This document shows, in pieces, positions 32,747 through 39,548 of a stretch of DNA of 43,463 bases. The stretch is taken from positions 1 through 43,463 of the IMG/VR virus record IMGVR_UViG_3300037014_000036; one strand, given 5' to 3'. The position numbers and the translations under genes are program-made. The notes below the pieces were generated by a model. It did not search any database, was not told the DNA's origin, and was given only the letters and a program-made list of their open reading frames with translations. Every line of letters begins with the position of its first letter. Within the stretch, counting starts at the first letter, position 1. Source of the stretch: a virus.

Positions 32747-33883
32747 CTAGATTTTGAGTTCCACCCCTTGTTGGGCGGCCACTCGTCTGAGTACGGCGTC
32801 AAAGTCGTCGCTCGGGTTCTGCTGCGTTCCGGTCGGGGCGGTGTCGTCGGGGATGGACCCGCCTCGCTGTGGGGAACGCAGATTCTTCGTTACTCTGTCG
32901 AGAAAGAGTTTCTTTTTTTCGGGGGGAGCAATGGTCGGTTGGACCACTGCTTGCGGCTTGGCGGGACCGAACTTGCCGGCCGCTTCGTCGGCAGCCACGG
33001 CGATCTCCGCGTATTGCCGAATGACGTTCGGATCGTTCATGCCGGATTCGCGCAACTCCTGGGCGTGCATCGCCATCGCTTCGCCCTTGGGCGTGAGGCG
33101 CGGTTGACCGTCAACGCCCACCAACACCTGTCCGCCGGAATCCTGTTGGTAGAAATCCTTGGCGTGCAGTTGGATGTAGGCTTGGACCTCGATCTCTTGC
33201 TGGCGCTGGGCGAACTCTTCGCGCACCAACTTACGGGCCTCTTCGATGATGGTCTGCTTGAGAGACGTTTCACGCGGGGCGAAATACTTGTCCAACAGGC
33301 CGGGGAAGTCGCCAAGCAAGTCTTGGCTGTTCAGGCGACGAGCCTCTTGAACGTCGTTGAGCTTCTGGGCATAGCCGGCAAACTGAGGCGCGCCACCAAG
33401 AGGGGACCACATGCCCGTGCGGGGGTCTTGTTCGCAGAACCGCTCCCACTGAGGATCGTATTCCGTCTTTCGCCATTCCAAGGCTGGCGGGGTTGCGGCC
33501 TTGATAGCCTCTTCCGCAGCCGCCTTCGCCTCTTCCTCTTTGGCGGCCAAGTAGGCTTGGAAGTCGCCCATCTTGTCGGCGTAGGGGGCGAACTGCCGGC
33601 CGATCTGGACGATGGGCTGGACTTGGTTGTACTCTTCTGCCCTGTCAAACAGCGCAGCAGCCAGTGCCTTGTCGTCGGCGAAGTCCTTGGGGTCGTAACC
33701 CCGTTCGCTGGCGATGTCCCGCAGAGAGAAAGCGGGTGCCGACGCTAGGGGCGGCACCAATGCTACTGGTTCTGGGGCGGGGGGAGCGGCCGGGGTTGCC
33801 GGCACTACAGAGGTAGTCCTATTGTCACCCGGAGGTGCAATGCTGATTTTGGAAAGAACGACGTTGTCGCTTTCGATTGGCAT
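32747..33883 (-). CDS. Scaffold-like protein
   Basis: This 378-aa protein has a Pro/Ala-rich N terminus, then an acidic-basic helical middle (AAKEEEAKAAAEEAIKAA, and IIEEARKLVREEFAQRQQEI), and a Pro/Lys-rich then helical C-terminal end (SDDFDAVLRRVAAQQGVEL). This long-helix, disordered-ends pattern is usual for capsid scaffolds, and it lies immediately before the major capsid gene. It is the first gene of the leftward virion operon. Confidence 0.8.
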   Translation of the reverse strand: MPIESDNVVLSKISIAPPGDNRTTSVVPATPAAPPAPEPVALVPPLASAPAFSLRDIASERGYDPKDFADDKALAAALFDRAEEYNQVQPIVQIGRQFAPYADKMGDFQAYLAAKEEEAKAAAEEAIKAATPPALEWRKTEYDPQWERFCEQDPRTGMWSPLGGAPQFAGYAQKLNDVQEARRLNSQDLLGDFPGLLDKYFAPRETSLKQTIIEEARKLVREEFAQRQQEIEVQAYIQLHAKDFYQQDSGGQVLVGVDGQPRLTPKGEAMAMHAQELRESGMNDPNVIRQYAEIAVAADEAAGKFGPAKPQAVVQPTIAPPEKKKLFLDRVTKNLRSPQRGGSIPDDTAPTGTQQNPSDDFDAVLRRVAAQQGVELKI

Positions 33884-34057
33884 TTTTGGCCGCCTTTGCG
33901 TTTAGGTCCGAGTCGGGAAACGCAGTACGCAGCCCTAACCATGCCTTATTCCCCCCCTAGAGTAAATGCAGAAATAGCCATTCGTAGTATTCCTACAAAA
34001 TTAACAAAAGAAATGCTATTGCATTAGAAGTGCAAGATTTCTTATAATAAGCAAACC
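33884..34057. promoter_or_regulatory. Divergent AT-rich control region
   Basis: This is the only gap between the leftward virion operon and the rightward cassette. It includes A/T-rich sequence, an inverted repeat GTAG(N5)CTAC at 33984-33996, and TTGCA(N7)TGCAA at 34019-34035. The plus-strand promoter is given separately. On the minus strand only weak hexamer pairs are seen (for example TTGTAG and TATTTC, 16 bases apart). Confidence 0.55.
34019..34048 (+). promoter_or_regulatory. Promoter of the rightward cassette, near-leaderless
   Basis: TTGCAT (34019-34024) and a perfect TATAAT (34043-34048) are separated by 18 bases. The first ATG (34058) starts 10 bases after the -10, so the mRNA would start at or within a few bases of the start codon. 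The -35 overlaps a small dyad (TTGCA...TGCAA), a possible operator. Confidence 0.65.
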
Positions 34058-34285
34058 ATGAAGCACCAACGGCTATTATCAGAGACGCTAATAGCGTTTG
34101 ACCAACACAAAGAGTTGCCCGGAAAGCCGACCTATGCACAGCTAAACGCCTGGCGGTCGGTGGGCATGATTTCCCGACACGGGGGCGTGAAGAGAAGGGT
34201 GTACCTGGAGATGGTAAAAATCGGCGGGCGACCGCATACCAGCCTGGAAGCCTACATGCGATTCGAGGACTTAATCAATGAGTGA
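34058..34285 (+). CDS. DUF1580-like HTH protein
   Basis: The 75-aa product (LLSETLIAFDQHKELPGKPT, then a basic helix, VYLEMVKIGGRPHTSLEAYM) has the layout of DUF1580, a planctomycete DNA-binding-like family with a helix-turn-helix followed by a wing and ending in TS-x-EA. It is the first gene of the rightward cassette, translated from a near-leaderless start. It may regulate this cassette. Confidence 0.7.
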   Translation: MKHQRLLSETLIAFDQHKELPGKPTYAQLNAWRSVGMISRHGGVKRRVYLEMVKIGGRPHTSLEAYMRFEDLINE

Positions 34286-34484
34286 TCCGAGAACCATGCG
34301 ATACCGATTAAAGAGCGATCCGAGGGTGGAGTGTGAGGCCGAGGTTTTTGGAAGGGTTCCGGGTTGTCAGTGGGTGCGGGTGGATTACGTGGATGCGCAA
34401 TTGACCAAGTTATGCTGGTTGCACCCAAGGGACTTCTTTGATCTGTGTTGGGAGCCGATGCCCGAGCCTGCCAAGCCGGAATGA
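34278..34484 (+). CDS. Small protein, paralogous start to next gene
   Basis: This 68-aa product opens MSDPRTMRYRLKSDPRVECE; the YRLKSDPRV block recurs in the next gene. It ends with a Trp/Pro segment (WEPMPEPAKPE). It overlaps the DUF1580-like gene by 8 bases. Function unknown. Confidence 0.7.
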   Translation: MSDPRTMRYRLKSDPRVECEAEVFGRVPGCQWVRVDYVDAQLTKLCWLHPRDFFDLCWEPMPEPAKPE

Positions 34485-35014
34485 ATAGGGAGAGCGCCGT
34501 GGGATACCAATTAAAGAGTGACCCGAGTGTGAAGTGGAATCCAGTGGGTTTCGTTGGTAGTTGCCTCAAACGAACCCCACTGGGAACTTGCCCTGATGAT
34601 TGGATTTGGATTCCCGAGCCTGCCGAGCCGGTGCTGGTGGAGGATGAGTTAGAGGAACTCCGGCAGAAATACCCGATGACAACTGCGGAGTATGCAGAAC
34701 TTCTCGCTCGTGCTGCTACGGAGCTTCGACGGTTGCGGGCGGAAAAGGACCATCGTGAACGCCGGATGGACTGTTGGGCGCTGGCCGACAGATACCTGCA
34801 CGCCCTGCATCGGCTTCTAACGCCGGACGATATATGGGCTGCCCTGATAGAGAGCGGGGACGATCCCCAATACTTTGGCCTCGTCCAGATTACGCAACAC
34901 CACGGCAAGAATAGGTATTTTCAACGCCACCTTCTGGACGAAGCGCGGATCACGGACGCACTGATCAAGAAAGAAATGCAATCGCTGGTTGCGACCTTGA
35001 ACAAGTCACCATGA
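34481..35014 (+). CDS. Helical small protein (177 aa), unknown
   Basis: The ATG at 34481 overlaps the previous stop (ATGA). The N terminus repeats the YQLKSDPSV block; the middle is helical and charged (LEELRQKYPMTTAEYAELLA, then RAATELRRLRAEKDHRERR), followed by a globular C-terminal part. The layout suggests an early phage protein. The DNA around 34502-34530 is about four-fifths identical to 34300-34328, indicating a local duplication. Confidence 0.75.
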   Translation: MNRESAVGYQLKSDPSVKWNPVGFVGSCLKRTPLGTCPDDWIWIPEPAEPVLVEDELEELRQKYPMTTAEYAELLARAATELRRLRAEKDHRERRMDCWALADRYLHALHRLLTPDDIWAALIESGDDPQYFGLVQITQHHGKNRYFQRHLLDEARITDALIKKEMQSLVATLNKSP

Positions 35015-35091
35015 ACAATAGATTGCTGAGAACAAAAGACAATCTCGCCCACGCACCAGATGTCGTCGTGTTTCGGAAGAAGAAGCCGTGA
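35011..35091 (+). CDS. 26-aa basic peptide
   Basis: A 26-codon ORF (MNNRLLRTKDNLAHAPDVVV, then FRKKKP) starts in an ATGA overlap with the previous stop and ends in a GTGA overlap with the next start. Its continuity with the coupled chain supports real translation. Function unknown; the basic tail could bind nucleic acid or membrane. Confidence 0.45.
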   Translation: MNNRLLRTKDNLAHAPDVVVFRKKKP

Positions 35092-35303
35092 ACACCTGCA
35101 ATCCTCACTTCTGTAGCGCATTGGCCCGCGAGCCGGACGGACCCTACTTCTCGCCCGACGTGGGCCAGTTCTGGAAACGCAGCGGCAAACTCTACCTCTG
35201 GAACGGACAAGTCCTCAACGCCACCGTACCCGTCGGGCGGTACCTGCCGCAACCCTGTGACGACTTCTCGCACAACTACCAACTGCAAAAAGGAACCGCA
35301 TGA
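35088..35303 (+). CDS. Small unknown protein (71 aa)
   Basis: The gene starts at GTG 35088 overlapping TGA (GTGA). The product has Cys residues at both ends and an aromatic middle (GPYFSPDVGQFWKRSGKLYL, then WNGQVLNATV). No family is recognised. It is coupled to the FkbM methyltransferase gene downstream by an ATGA overlap. Confidence 0.65.
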   Translation: MNTCNPHFCSALAREPDGPYFSPDVGQFWKRSGKLYLWNGQVLNATVPVGRYLPQPCDDFSHNYQLQKGTA

Positions 35304-36055
35304 GCGACACAATCGACATCAACCTCATCAGCGACAGGGACTGGGAGTCACTGCTCGGGCCAGACACTATGAATATGAGCGAGTACAAGGGAACCCGGTC
35401 CTTTCGCCGATTCGACAACCCGCTATCGAAGTTGGTCTGCGAAGAATGTCTTACGGGCAAGTCCTACCCATTCGTCCAGAACATCGGACCCGTCAGGGTC
35501 ATCGCCGACGTGGGGGCGAACATCGGGGCCAGCGTCGTCTACTTCGCAACCGTTTACCCGGTAGCGACGATTCACGCCTACGAACCGTCGCCGACTGCCT
35601 TGCCACTCCTGGAGCACAACACGACAAAAAACTTCGTTATAATTCATCCCTTCGCACTAGGCGGCGAAAACGGGACACGCACCCTGTACCACGACTTTCA
35701 GGACTGCGTTAAGGATTCGTTCCATCGGCCTGAGTTATTCACGCTGGGCGACTCTCTGGCCTTCGTGCGATCGGCAAGAGAGGCGCTGGCGGGAATCGGA
35801 CACATCGACATCCTCAAGATCGACACTGAGGGCTGCGAAGTCGAAATCTTGGAAAACCTGGCCGAGGCCATAATCCCCATCAAGGTGATCTACGTCGAAT
35901 ACCACTCTTGGGCCGACCGAATACGCATCGACCAAATGCTGGCTCCCACACACCTGCTAATGCACGTCAACTCCTATTGGAACCATCCCCTCGGGGAACT
36001 CACCTACCTTAACAAAACCATAGTCGAGCAGTGGGACAAGGAACTAAACAAATGA
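35300..36055 (+). CDS. FkbM-family methyltransferase
   Basis: The 251-aa protein shows the FkbM signature: ADVGANIGAS (motif I, residues about 69-78), IHAYEPSP, and the late LKIDTEGCEVEIL (about 172-184). FkbM enzymes O-methylate sugars or natural products. An AAGGA site precedes the start. Both ends have ATGA overlaps, so it belongs to the coupled chain with the following methyltransferase. Confidence 0.9.
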   Translation: MSDTIDINLISDRDWESLLGPDTMNMSEYKGTRSFRRFDNPLSKLVCEECLTGKSYPFVQNIGPVRVIADVGANIGASVVYFATVYPVATIHAYEPSPTALPLLEHNTTKNFVIIHPFALGGENGTRTLYHDFQDCVKDSFHRPELFTLGDSLAFVRSAREALAGIGHIDILKIDTEGCEVEILENLAEAIIPIKVIYVEYHSWADRIRIDQMLAPTHLLMHVNSYWNHPLGELTYLNKTIVEQWDKELNK

Positions 36056-36609
36056 CATTCAACCCCCTGTACCACGAGAACACCGCGAAAGACGATACGG
36101 CACTCGCCGGACTCGCCCGGCAACGCCGGGATGAGTGCCCGTGGGGGTGCGCCGTTGCCGTCGAAGTCGGGGCTTGGGCCGGGCACAGCACCCTCATCCT
36201 GGCAGAACTTGGCTACACCGTCTTCGCCGTCGATCATTGGCAAGGTGGGGAAGGCGATAGAATACAAGCAATCGCCCAACTGATCGGCATAGACAAAGGA
36301 TTCAAGACCTTCTGTGAGAACATGGGCACGTCCCTACTGTCCACAGTCTTTCCCCTGCGTGGCAGTTCCGAGCTGATCGCATCCGTCTGGCCCCGAAACC
36401 GACCTATCGACCTCTGCTTCATCGACGCCGATCATAGGTATAATTCCGCCCTACAGGACATCCAAATCTGGACCCGCTTGATGCGAAAAGGCGGTCTAAT
36501 GATCGGCCACGACTACAGCGATTTCTTCCCTGGCGTCGTCTTGGCCGTCGAGGACACCGGCCCCTTCCAACAGGCAGGCGACTCTATCTGGTACAGGAGA
36601 ATAGAATGA
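36052..36609 (+). CDS. Class I SAM methyltransferase (Methyltransf_24-like)
   Basis: The 185-aa product includes VEVGAWAGHST (SAM motif I), YTVFAVDHWQGG and LCFIDADHRYNSALQDIQIW, then LMRKGGLMIGHDY, as in Methyltransf_24 and related enzymes that often sit in glycan or rhamnosyl clusters. Start at 36052 by ATGA overlap. Substrate unknown; pairing with FkbM suggests sugar methylation. Confidence 0.88.
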   Translation: MTFNPLYHENTAKDDTALAGLARQRRDECPWGCAVAVEVGAWAGHSTLILAELGYTVFAVDHWQGGEGDRIQAIAQLIGIDKGFKTFCENMGTSLLSTVFPLRGSSELIASVWPRNRPIDLCFIDADHRYNSALQDIQIWTRLMRKGGLMIGHDYSDFFPGVVLAVEDTGPFQQAGDSIWYRRIE

Positions 36610-36764
36610 GATGCGAAATATGTCGCTACTTTAAGATTCCATCCGAAAATCTGACGGCGCATTTCGGACGATGTATGCGCTACGCTCCACACCCCAGACC
36701 ATACACAATCGGCTTAATGCCCCCCACAGATAGTTGGACATTGGCCAATTATGCGGGATACTGA
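36606..36764 (+). CDS. Small Cys protein (52 aa)
   Basis: It starts MRCEICRYFK with a later GRCMRYAP, a pattern seen in small phage zinc-finger-like proteins (C-x2-C then C-x-x-x-P). Starts in an ATGA overlap with the methyltransferase. Its end overlaps the next ORF by 14 bases. Confidence 0.65.
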   Translation: MRCEICRYFKIPSENLTAHFGRCMRYAPHPRPYTIGLMPPTDSWTLANYAGY

Positions 36765-36900
36765 GTTCTGCGGCGAGTTCCAACAGAAGGGCGATATTGA
36801 TTACGACTGGACTTTCTGCCCCAACTGCGGCCAAAGGTACTTTCTGGCAGAAAAACATCATTGCGGCGAGTCCCAACCAAAACCCGAGGACAACCCATGA
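36751..36900 (+). CDS. Small zinc-ribbon protein (49 aa)
   Basis: The product has an FCPNCGQRYF pair and two flanking Cys (FCGEF, HCGES), enough for a zinc ribbon. It starts inside the end of the previous ORF and ends in an ATGA overlap with the next. Likely a real small gene; function unknown. Confidence 0.6.
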   Translation: MRDTEFCGEFQQKGDIDYDWTFCPNCGQRYFLAEKHHCGESQPKPEDNP

Positions 36901-37163
36901 TCTTTGCCCGCATTGTCGCAGCCTTGAAACACACCTTTCACCGGACACCCTGGACCCCATTCTCTTCCAACCCCACAAAAAACGGAATATACTTCGTCTG
37001 CTTTCAATACGGCGAGGACCGTCCCCACCCCCCAGGCTACCACAGAATCGAAGCCGCCATCTATGACACCCAACGCGGGTGGTCGCTGGGTTCCGAACAT
37101 GACATGACATTTACCCACTGGATGCCCGTACCTAACCCGCCAGCCCGATCAGAGAACCCATGA
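36897..37163 (+). CDS. DUF551-like small phage protein (88 aa)
   Basis: The ATG at 36897 overlaps the previous stop. The product ends with FTHWMPVPNPP, the THWMPLPEPP-type block of DUF551 phage proteins, preceded by a strand pair (GIYFVCFQYGEDRPHPPGYH). Function unknown. Ends in ATGA overlap with the next gene. Confidence 0.7.
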   Translation: MIFARIVAALKHTFHRTPWTPFSSNPTKNGIYFVCFQYGEDRPHPPGYHRIEAAIYDTQRGWSLGSEHDMTFTHWMPVPNPPARSENP

Positions 37164-37459
37164 CACACTCACCTGAACCGTGGCGCATTGTACCAAGGGA
37201 ACCATCGGGGGCTGCCCCGATAATCCTTGACGCCAATGGAGAGATTGTGGAGTTGGAACCGCACAACGAAGACTAGACTATTGCTAACTGGCCCCGCATC
37301 GTCGCCTGCGTCAACGCCCTACGCAACTGGACCGACGAAGACCTCGAAGGCCGTACCTTCCTGAAAAGCGATACACTCACCGAGGATGGAAAGGTCGTCG
37401 GGATGCTATTCCAGACAGAGCGCGTCGTCAGACCACCAACTAAATGGGAGAACCCATGA
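37160..37459 (+). pseudogene. MTHSPEPW-family gene interrupted by an in-frame TAG
   Basis: From ATG 37160 the reading is 38 codons (MTHSPEPWRIVPREPSGAAP...), then TAG at 37274-37276, and then continues in the same frame for 60 codons to a TGA that overlaps the next gene's ATG. The continuation includes PRIVACVNALRNW, matching QRIVACVNACRSL in the intact paralogue at 37456. So the ancestral gene was 99 codons and an amber change cut it. TAG is used as a normal stop elsewhere in the window (6430, 5755, 17548), so genome-wide amber recoding is unlikely. Confidence 0.8.
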
Positions 37460-37893
37460 CACATAGCCCAGAACCGTGGCGCATTGAAGATGTTTACAGG
37501 TTGATTGACGCCAACGGAAACGTCATTTGCCAATTTGACGACCGAGGATATGGACCACCCAACGAGTGTAACCGTCAACGCATCGTCGCCTGTGTCAACG
37601 CCTGCCGTTCCTTGCCAACCGAATATCTACAATGGGTCGCCACGGAAGGCCGGCACTTGCTTAAGGGTTCGACGCCGCTAGTCGAAACCTCAATGGCAAA
37701 GTTCGAGAAGATGATAGACAAGCCAGCCGAACCCGTCTGCCACGTTTGGGAGAACCAAACCACCTGCCACGCCGAGTGCGGCATCTGCCACGCCACCCTA
37801 CACCTCGAATCCGACATCCACTACGTCGGCTGCGAACATATCGACAAATACCACTTGACTCCAACTCCCCTATATAAGGAATCCCAGAAATGA
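37456..37893 (+). CDS. MTHSPEPW-family early phage protein with Cys tail
   Basis: This 145-aa product starts MTHSPEPWRIEDVYRLIDAN and has RQRIVACVNACRSLPTEYLQ, the hallmark of a widespread phage early family of unknown role. The C-terminal half has C-x3-H, CGICH and GCEH clusters, a likely metal site not present in the interrupted paralogue. Start has a GGGAG site and an ATGA overlap. Confidence 0.8.
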   Translation: MTHSPEPWRIEDVYRLIDANGNVICQFDDRGYGPPNECNRQRIVACVNACRSLPTEYLQWVATEGRHLLKGSTPLVETSMAKFEKMIDKPAEPVCHVWENQTTCHAECGICHATLHLESDIHYVGCEHIDKYHLTPTPLYKESQK

Positions 37894-38033
37894 CTAACGA
37901 CGGCGGACCCGCCTTCCCAGCCCCTGAATATACCTTCTCGCAGGGCATGTCCCTAATTCGCCCTGGCTCTTGTGGTTGTCGGCGTCATCGGGAATATCTT
38001 TTTGTCTTGTCGGGGTTGACACAGAAAACGTAA
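37890..38033 (+). CDS. Truncated MTNDGGPAFP-type protein (47 aa)
   Basis: The product begins MTNDGGPAFPAPEYTFSQGM then SLIRPGS. Many phages carry proteins opening NDGGPAFP and continuing GMSLRDYF; here the sequence diverges after GMSL and stops soon, so it looks truncated or frameshifted. A +1 frame just after this point would give a hydrophobic FALALVVVGVIGNIFLS stretch without a start, consistent with a lost end. It overlaps the promoter at 38016. Confidence 0.6.
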   Translation: MTNDGGPAFPAPEYTFSQGMSLIRPGSCGCRRHREYLFVLSGLTQKT

Positions 38034-38044
38034 TCCAGTAAGAT
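38016..38044 (+). promoter_or_regulatory. Near-consensus promoter of the noncoding locus
   Basis: TTGACA (38016-38021) and TAAGAT (38039-38044) are separated by exactly 17 bases. Transcription would begin near 38050-38052. No convincing protein gene follows for 1.5 kb, so it likely drives a noncoding RNA. Confidence 0.8.
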
Positions 38045-38050
38045 TCACAA

Positions 38051-38208
38051 TACCCGAGCCGACCTACGTGCGTAGTTGCGAACTTAACCCCCCTAACAGC
38101 CGGGGTACATGATGAGGTCGGGTCTGGGCACACAAACGAGAATATCGCGCTTCCAGCGCAATTCTATAGCAGCCATCTGTCCTGCCCAGGCCCCAGGTGG
38201 CTGTTTTT
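38051..38208 (+). ncRNA. Candidate small structured RNA (about 158 nt)
   Basis: The predicted RNA starts at the promoter's expected start and ends at a hairpin plus T5. Pairings visible by eye: CCGACCT (38059-38065) with AGGTCGG (38115-38121), flanked by CCC/GGG (38053-38055 with 38126-38128); ACCCC (38087-38091) with GGGGT (38102-38106); TACG/CGTA around 38065-38074; GCGC with GCGC (38147-38159). The 5' end therefore enters a helix directly. No Rfam family is recognised. It could be a regulator or the first part of a longer RNA if the terminator is leaky. Confidence 0.55.
38170..38208 (+). terminator. Intrinsic terminator-like hairpin
   Basis: CAGCCATCTG (38170-38179) pairs with CAGGTGGCTG (38194-38203), ten pairs with one G-T, followed by TTTTT (38204-38208). 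This can end the RNA from the 38016 promoter. Confidence 0.7.
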
Positions 38209-38722
38209 CTGCGCCTACTCACGCCAGCCGTAAGGCGTCTATAGCGGCCCCATTTGCCGCACCTTACCTCGTTACGGCAGGGACAACACCTGAGAAGTCG
38301 GTCCCTACTGGCCCCCAAAACAGGCTCGACAAAGCTGACTCCTCACGGGACCATCGCTGCTCGCTGACCCAGTGGAACCTTGCGACAGCCCTAATAGCCG
38401 CACTCCGCGGCGACACGCCTGGCCCGGACTGCCCGGGGATGAGAAGCCGCGTAACGCATCGTGATCGTCATCATTTCACGAGCAAGAGGGTACTCGGTAA
38501 AACCAGAGAGGAACCGCCTCTCATGCGGCGAAAACGCCGTCGCCTAGATTGCCCGCCATGCGGGAAGACGTGCAGCAGCGATCAGGGGATTGCAGCATCC
38601 CGAGACGCCTGCAGCCAACGTCTGTGTGTTATAGACTTTTAGCCCACACGTCTAGGGGGGTTTGTGATACCGCTTCACCTCAAGTCCCATAGGGGCCACT
38701 GCGCACCAACACCAGCCCCGCC
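38209..38722 (+). other. Hairpin-dense noncoding stretch
   Basis: No reading frame here looks like a protein; an open 177-codon frame exists but has random-like composition. Perfect or near-perfect hairpins are packed together: GCCGTAA/TTACGGC (38227-38278) enclosing GCGGC/GCCGC; GGTCCC/GGGACC (38300-38352); GAGAGG/CCTCTC (38506-38522); CGGCG-AAAA-CGCCG (38526-38539); CCCGC-CAT-GCGGG (38552-38564); GGGAT/ATCCC (about 38586-38601); AGACG/CGTCT (about 38603-38622). It may be the body of a large structured RNA reaching the terminator at 38803. Confidence 0.45.
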
Positions 38723-38751
38723 TTGCAATTCCCGGTGACCTGTAGTAATAT
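38723..38751 (+). promoter_or_regulatory. Second promoter just before a terminator
   Basis: TTGCAA (38723-38728) and TAATAT (38746-38751) are 17 bases apart. The expected start (near 38758) is only about 15 bases before the terminator stem, so any transcript is about 45 nt unless the terminator is read through. Confidence 0.55.
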
Positions 38752-38772
38752 GGCAGCGGACACGAGAGACTC

Positions 38773-38803
38773 GGCCCCGGCGCGTCAACGCTGGGGCCTT
38801 TTT
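38773..38803 (+). terminator. Strong intrinsic terminator
   Basis: GGCCCCGGCG (38773-38782) and CGCTGGGGCC (38789-38798) form a ten-pair stem with one G-T and a six-base loop, followed by TTTTT (38799-38803). It closes the hairpin-dense noncoding locus. Confidence 0.9.
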
Positions 38804-39548
38804 CGTATCGTGTAACTTCGATCCTCTCTCGTCACCATTAGATATAGCGCCACCAACGAAACGTCGTCAACGTGCCAAAACGTCGTGAAGTTCCTTATCA
38901 GGGGCCACCAGAAAAGAAATAGAGTAAATTACCTAGTGTGAAACACCATTTCTTGAAATATCCCCACGGCCACACGTAACTAATAACGGCGCACCAGTGG
39001 TCCATACCCGGGGGTAGGTTGGCCCTGCTAGCGCATGTATCGACGCAAGCGCATACATAGCAACACGTTACGCTATGCTGCTACCTGTCGATAGATAGCT
39101 TGCCCAGCTTATTAGGCTTACGTAAAGCATTTATCACTAAGATGATAATGATTGTCATGTATGGTATAGACTAGCATACACTACTAAGGTGCTGATGTTA
39201 GTGATGTATCGTGCTGCCTGCTATGCGGCATGGGTACGCGTGTGTGTTTGCAAATCGCGTGCCAACTCCCCCGTTTGACGGCGACCTTCCCCCTTGAAAC
39301 GGTTTGCCCATTTTAACGCCACCTTTGGGGCGAACTAAGTGTCCAGTTTGGATTTTTCGGATTTCACCCTAGTCGTCTCCCCTCGATGACTGGCTCATGG
39401 GATCGTCGTGCTGCCCCCTCGGTTGGATTTCTTCGCCCCTTCTTTTGGGGCAAAGTGTAAAATCGTGAGCGGAATTGAAAATCGGCCGCCGAATCGACTG
39501 CGAATCGACGCGACGGCCTAACCACCAGACCCTAGTAAGGAGAGTCCA
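38804..39548. other. Intergenic region, candidate origin or control region
   Basis: No gene is supported here. It is more A/T-rich in its middle part. Features seen: a palindrome TTACGTAA (39118-39125), an inverted repeat TTATCA(N6)TGATAA (39131-39148), repeated ATGTAT motifs (listed separately), and a GCCCC(N7)GGGGC hairpin (39435-39451) without a T tract. A TAAAAT -10-like box at 39458 lacks a good -35. The AAGGAG site for the next gene ends it. Confidence 0.5.
39035..39209. repeat. Scattered ATGTAT/ATACAT motifs (iteron-like)
   Basis: ATGTAT occurs at 39035-39040, 39157-39162 and 39204-39209; its complement ATACAT at 39053-39058; a partial complement CATACA at 39175-39180. The first pair forms an inverted repeat with a 12-base centre, the third and fifth one with TGTATG/CATACA. 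Such clustering could mark binding sites of a replication or regulatory protein. Confidence 0.45.

Noticed and set aside
32168-33748. 526-codon plus-strand frame opposite scaffold and capsid genes
   Set aside because: Shadow of the codon bias of the minus-strand genes; no ribosome-binding site or domain.
38109-38642. Open 177-codon plus-strand frame in the noncoding locus
   Set aside because: Composition is Arg/Ser/Ala/Pro-rich without a folded-domain look, its start has a poor ribosome-binding site, and strong hairpins and a terminator with T5 interrupt it. Comparative codon analysis could still rescue it.
10056-38664. Shared CGTCTAGGGGGGTT at about 10058 and 38650 as an attachment or repeat pair
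   Set aside because: Fourteen bases, G-rich and without flanking similarity; likely chance.
39435-39451. GCCCC/GGGGC hairpin as terminator
   Set aside because: Five pairs only and no T tract on either strand.
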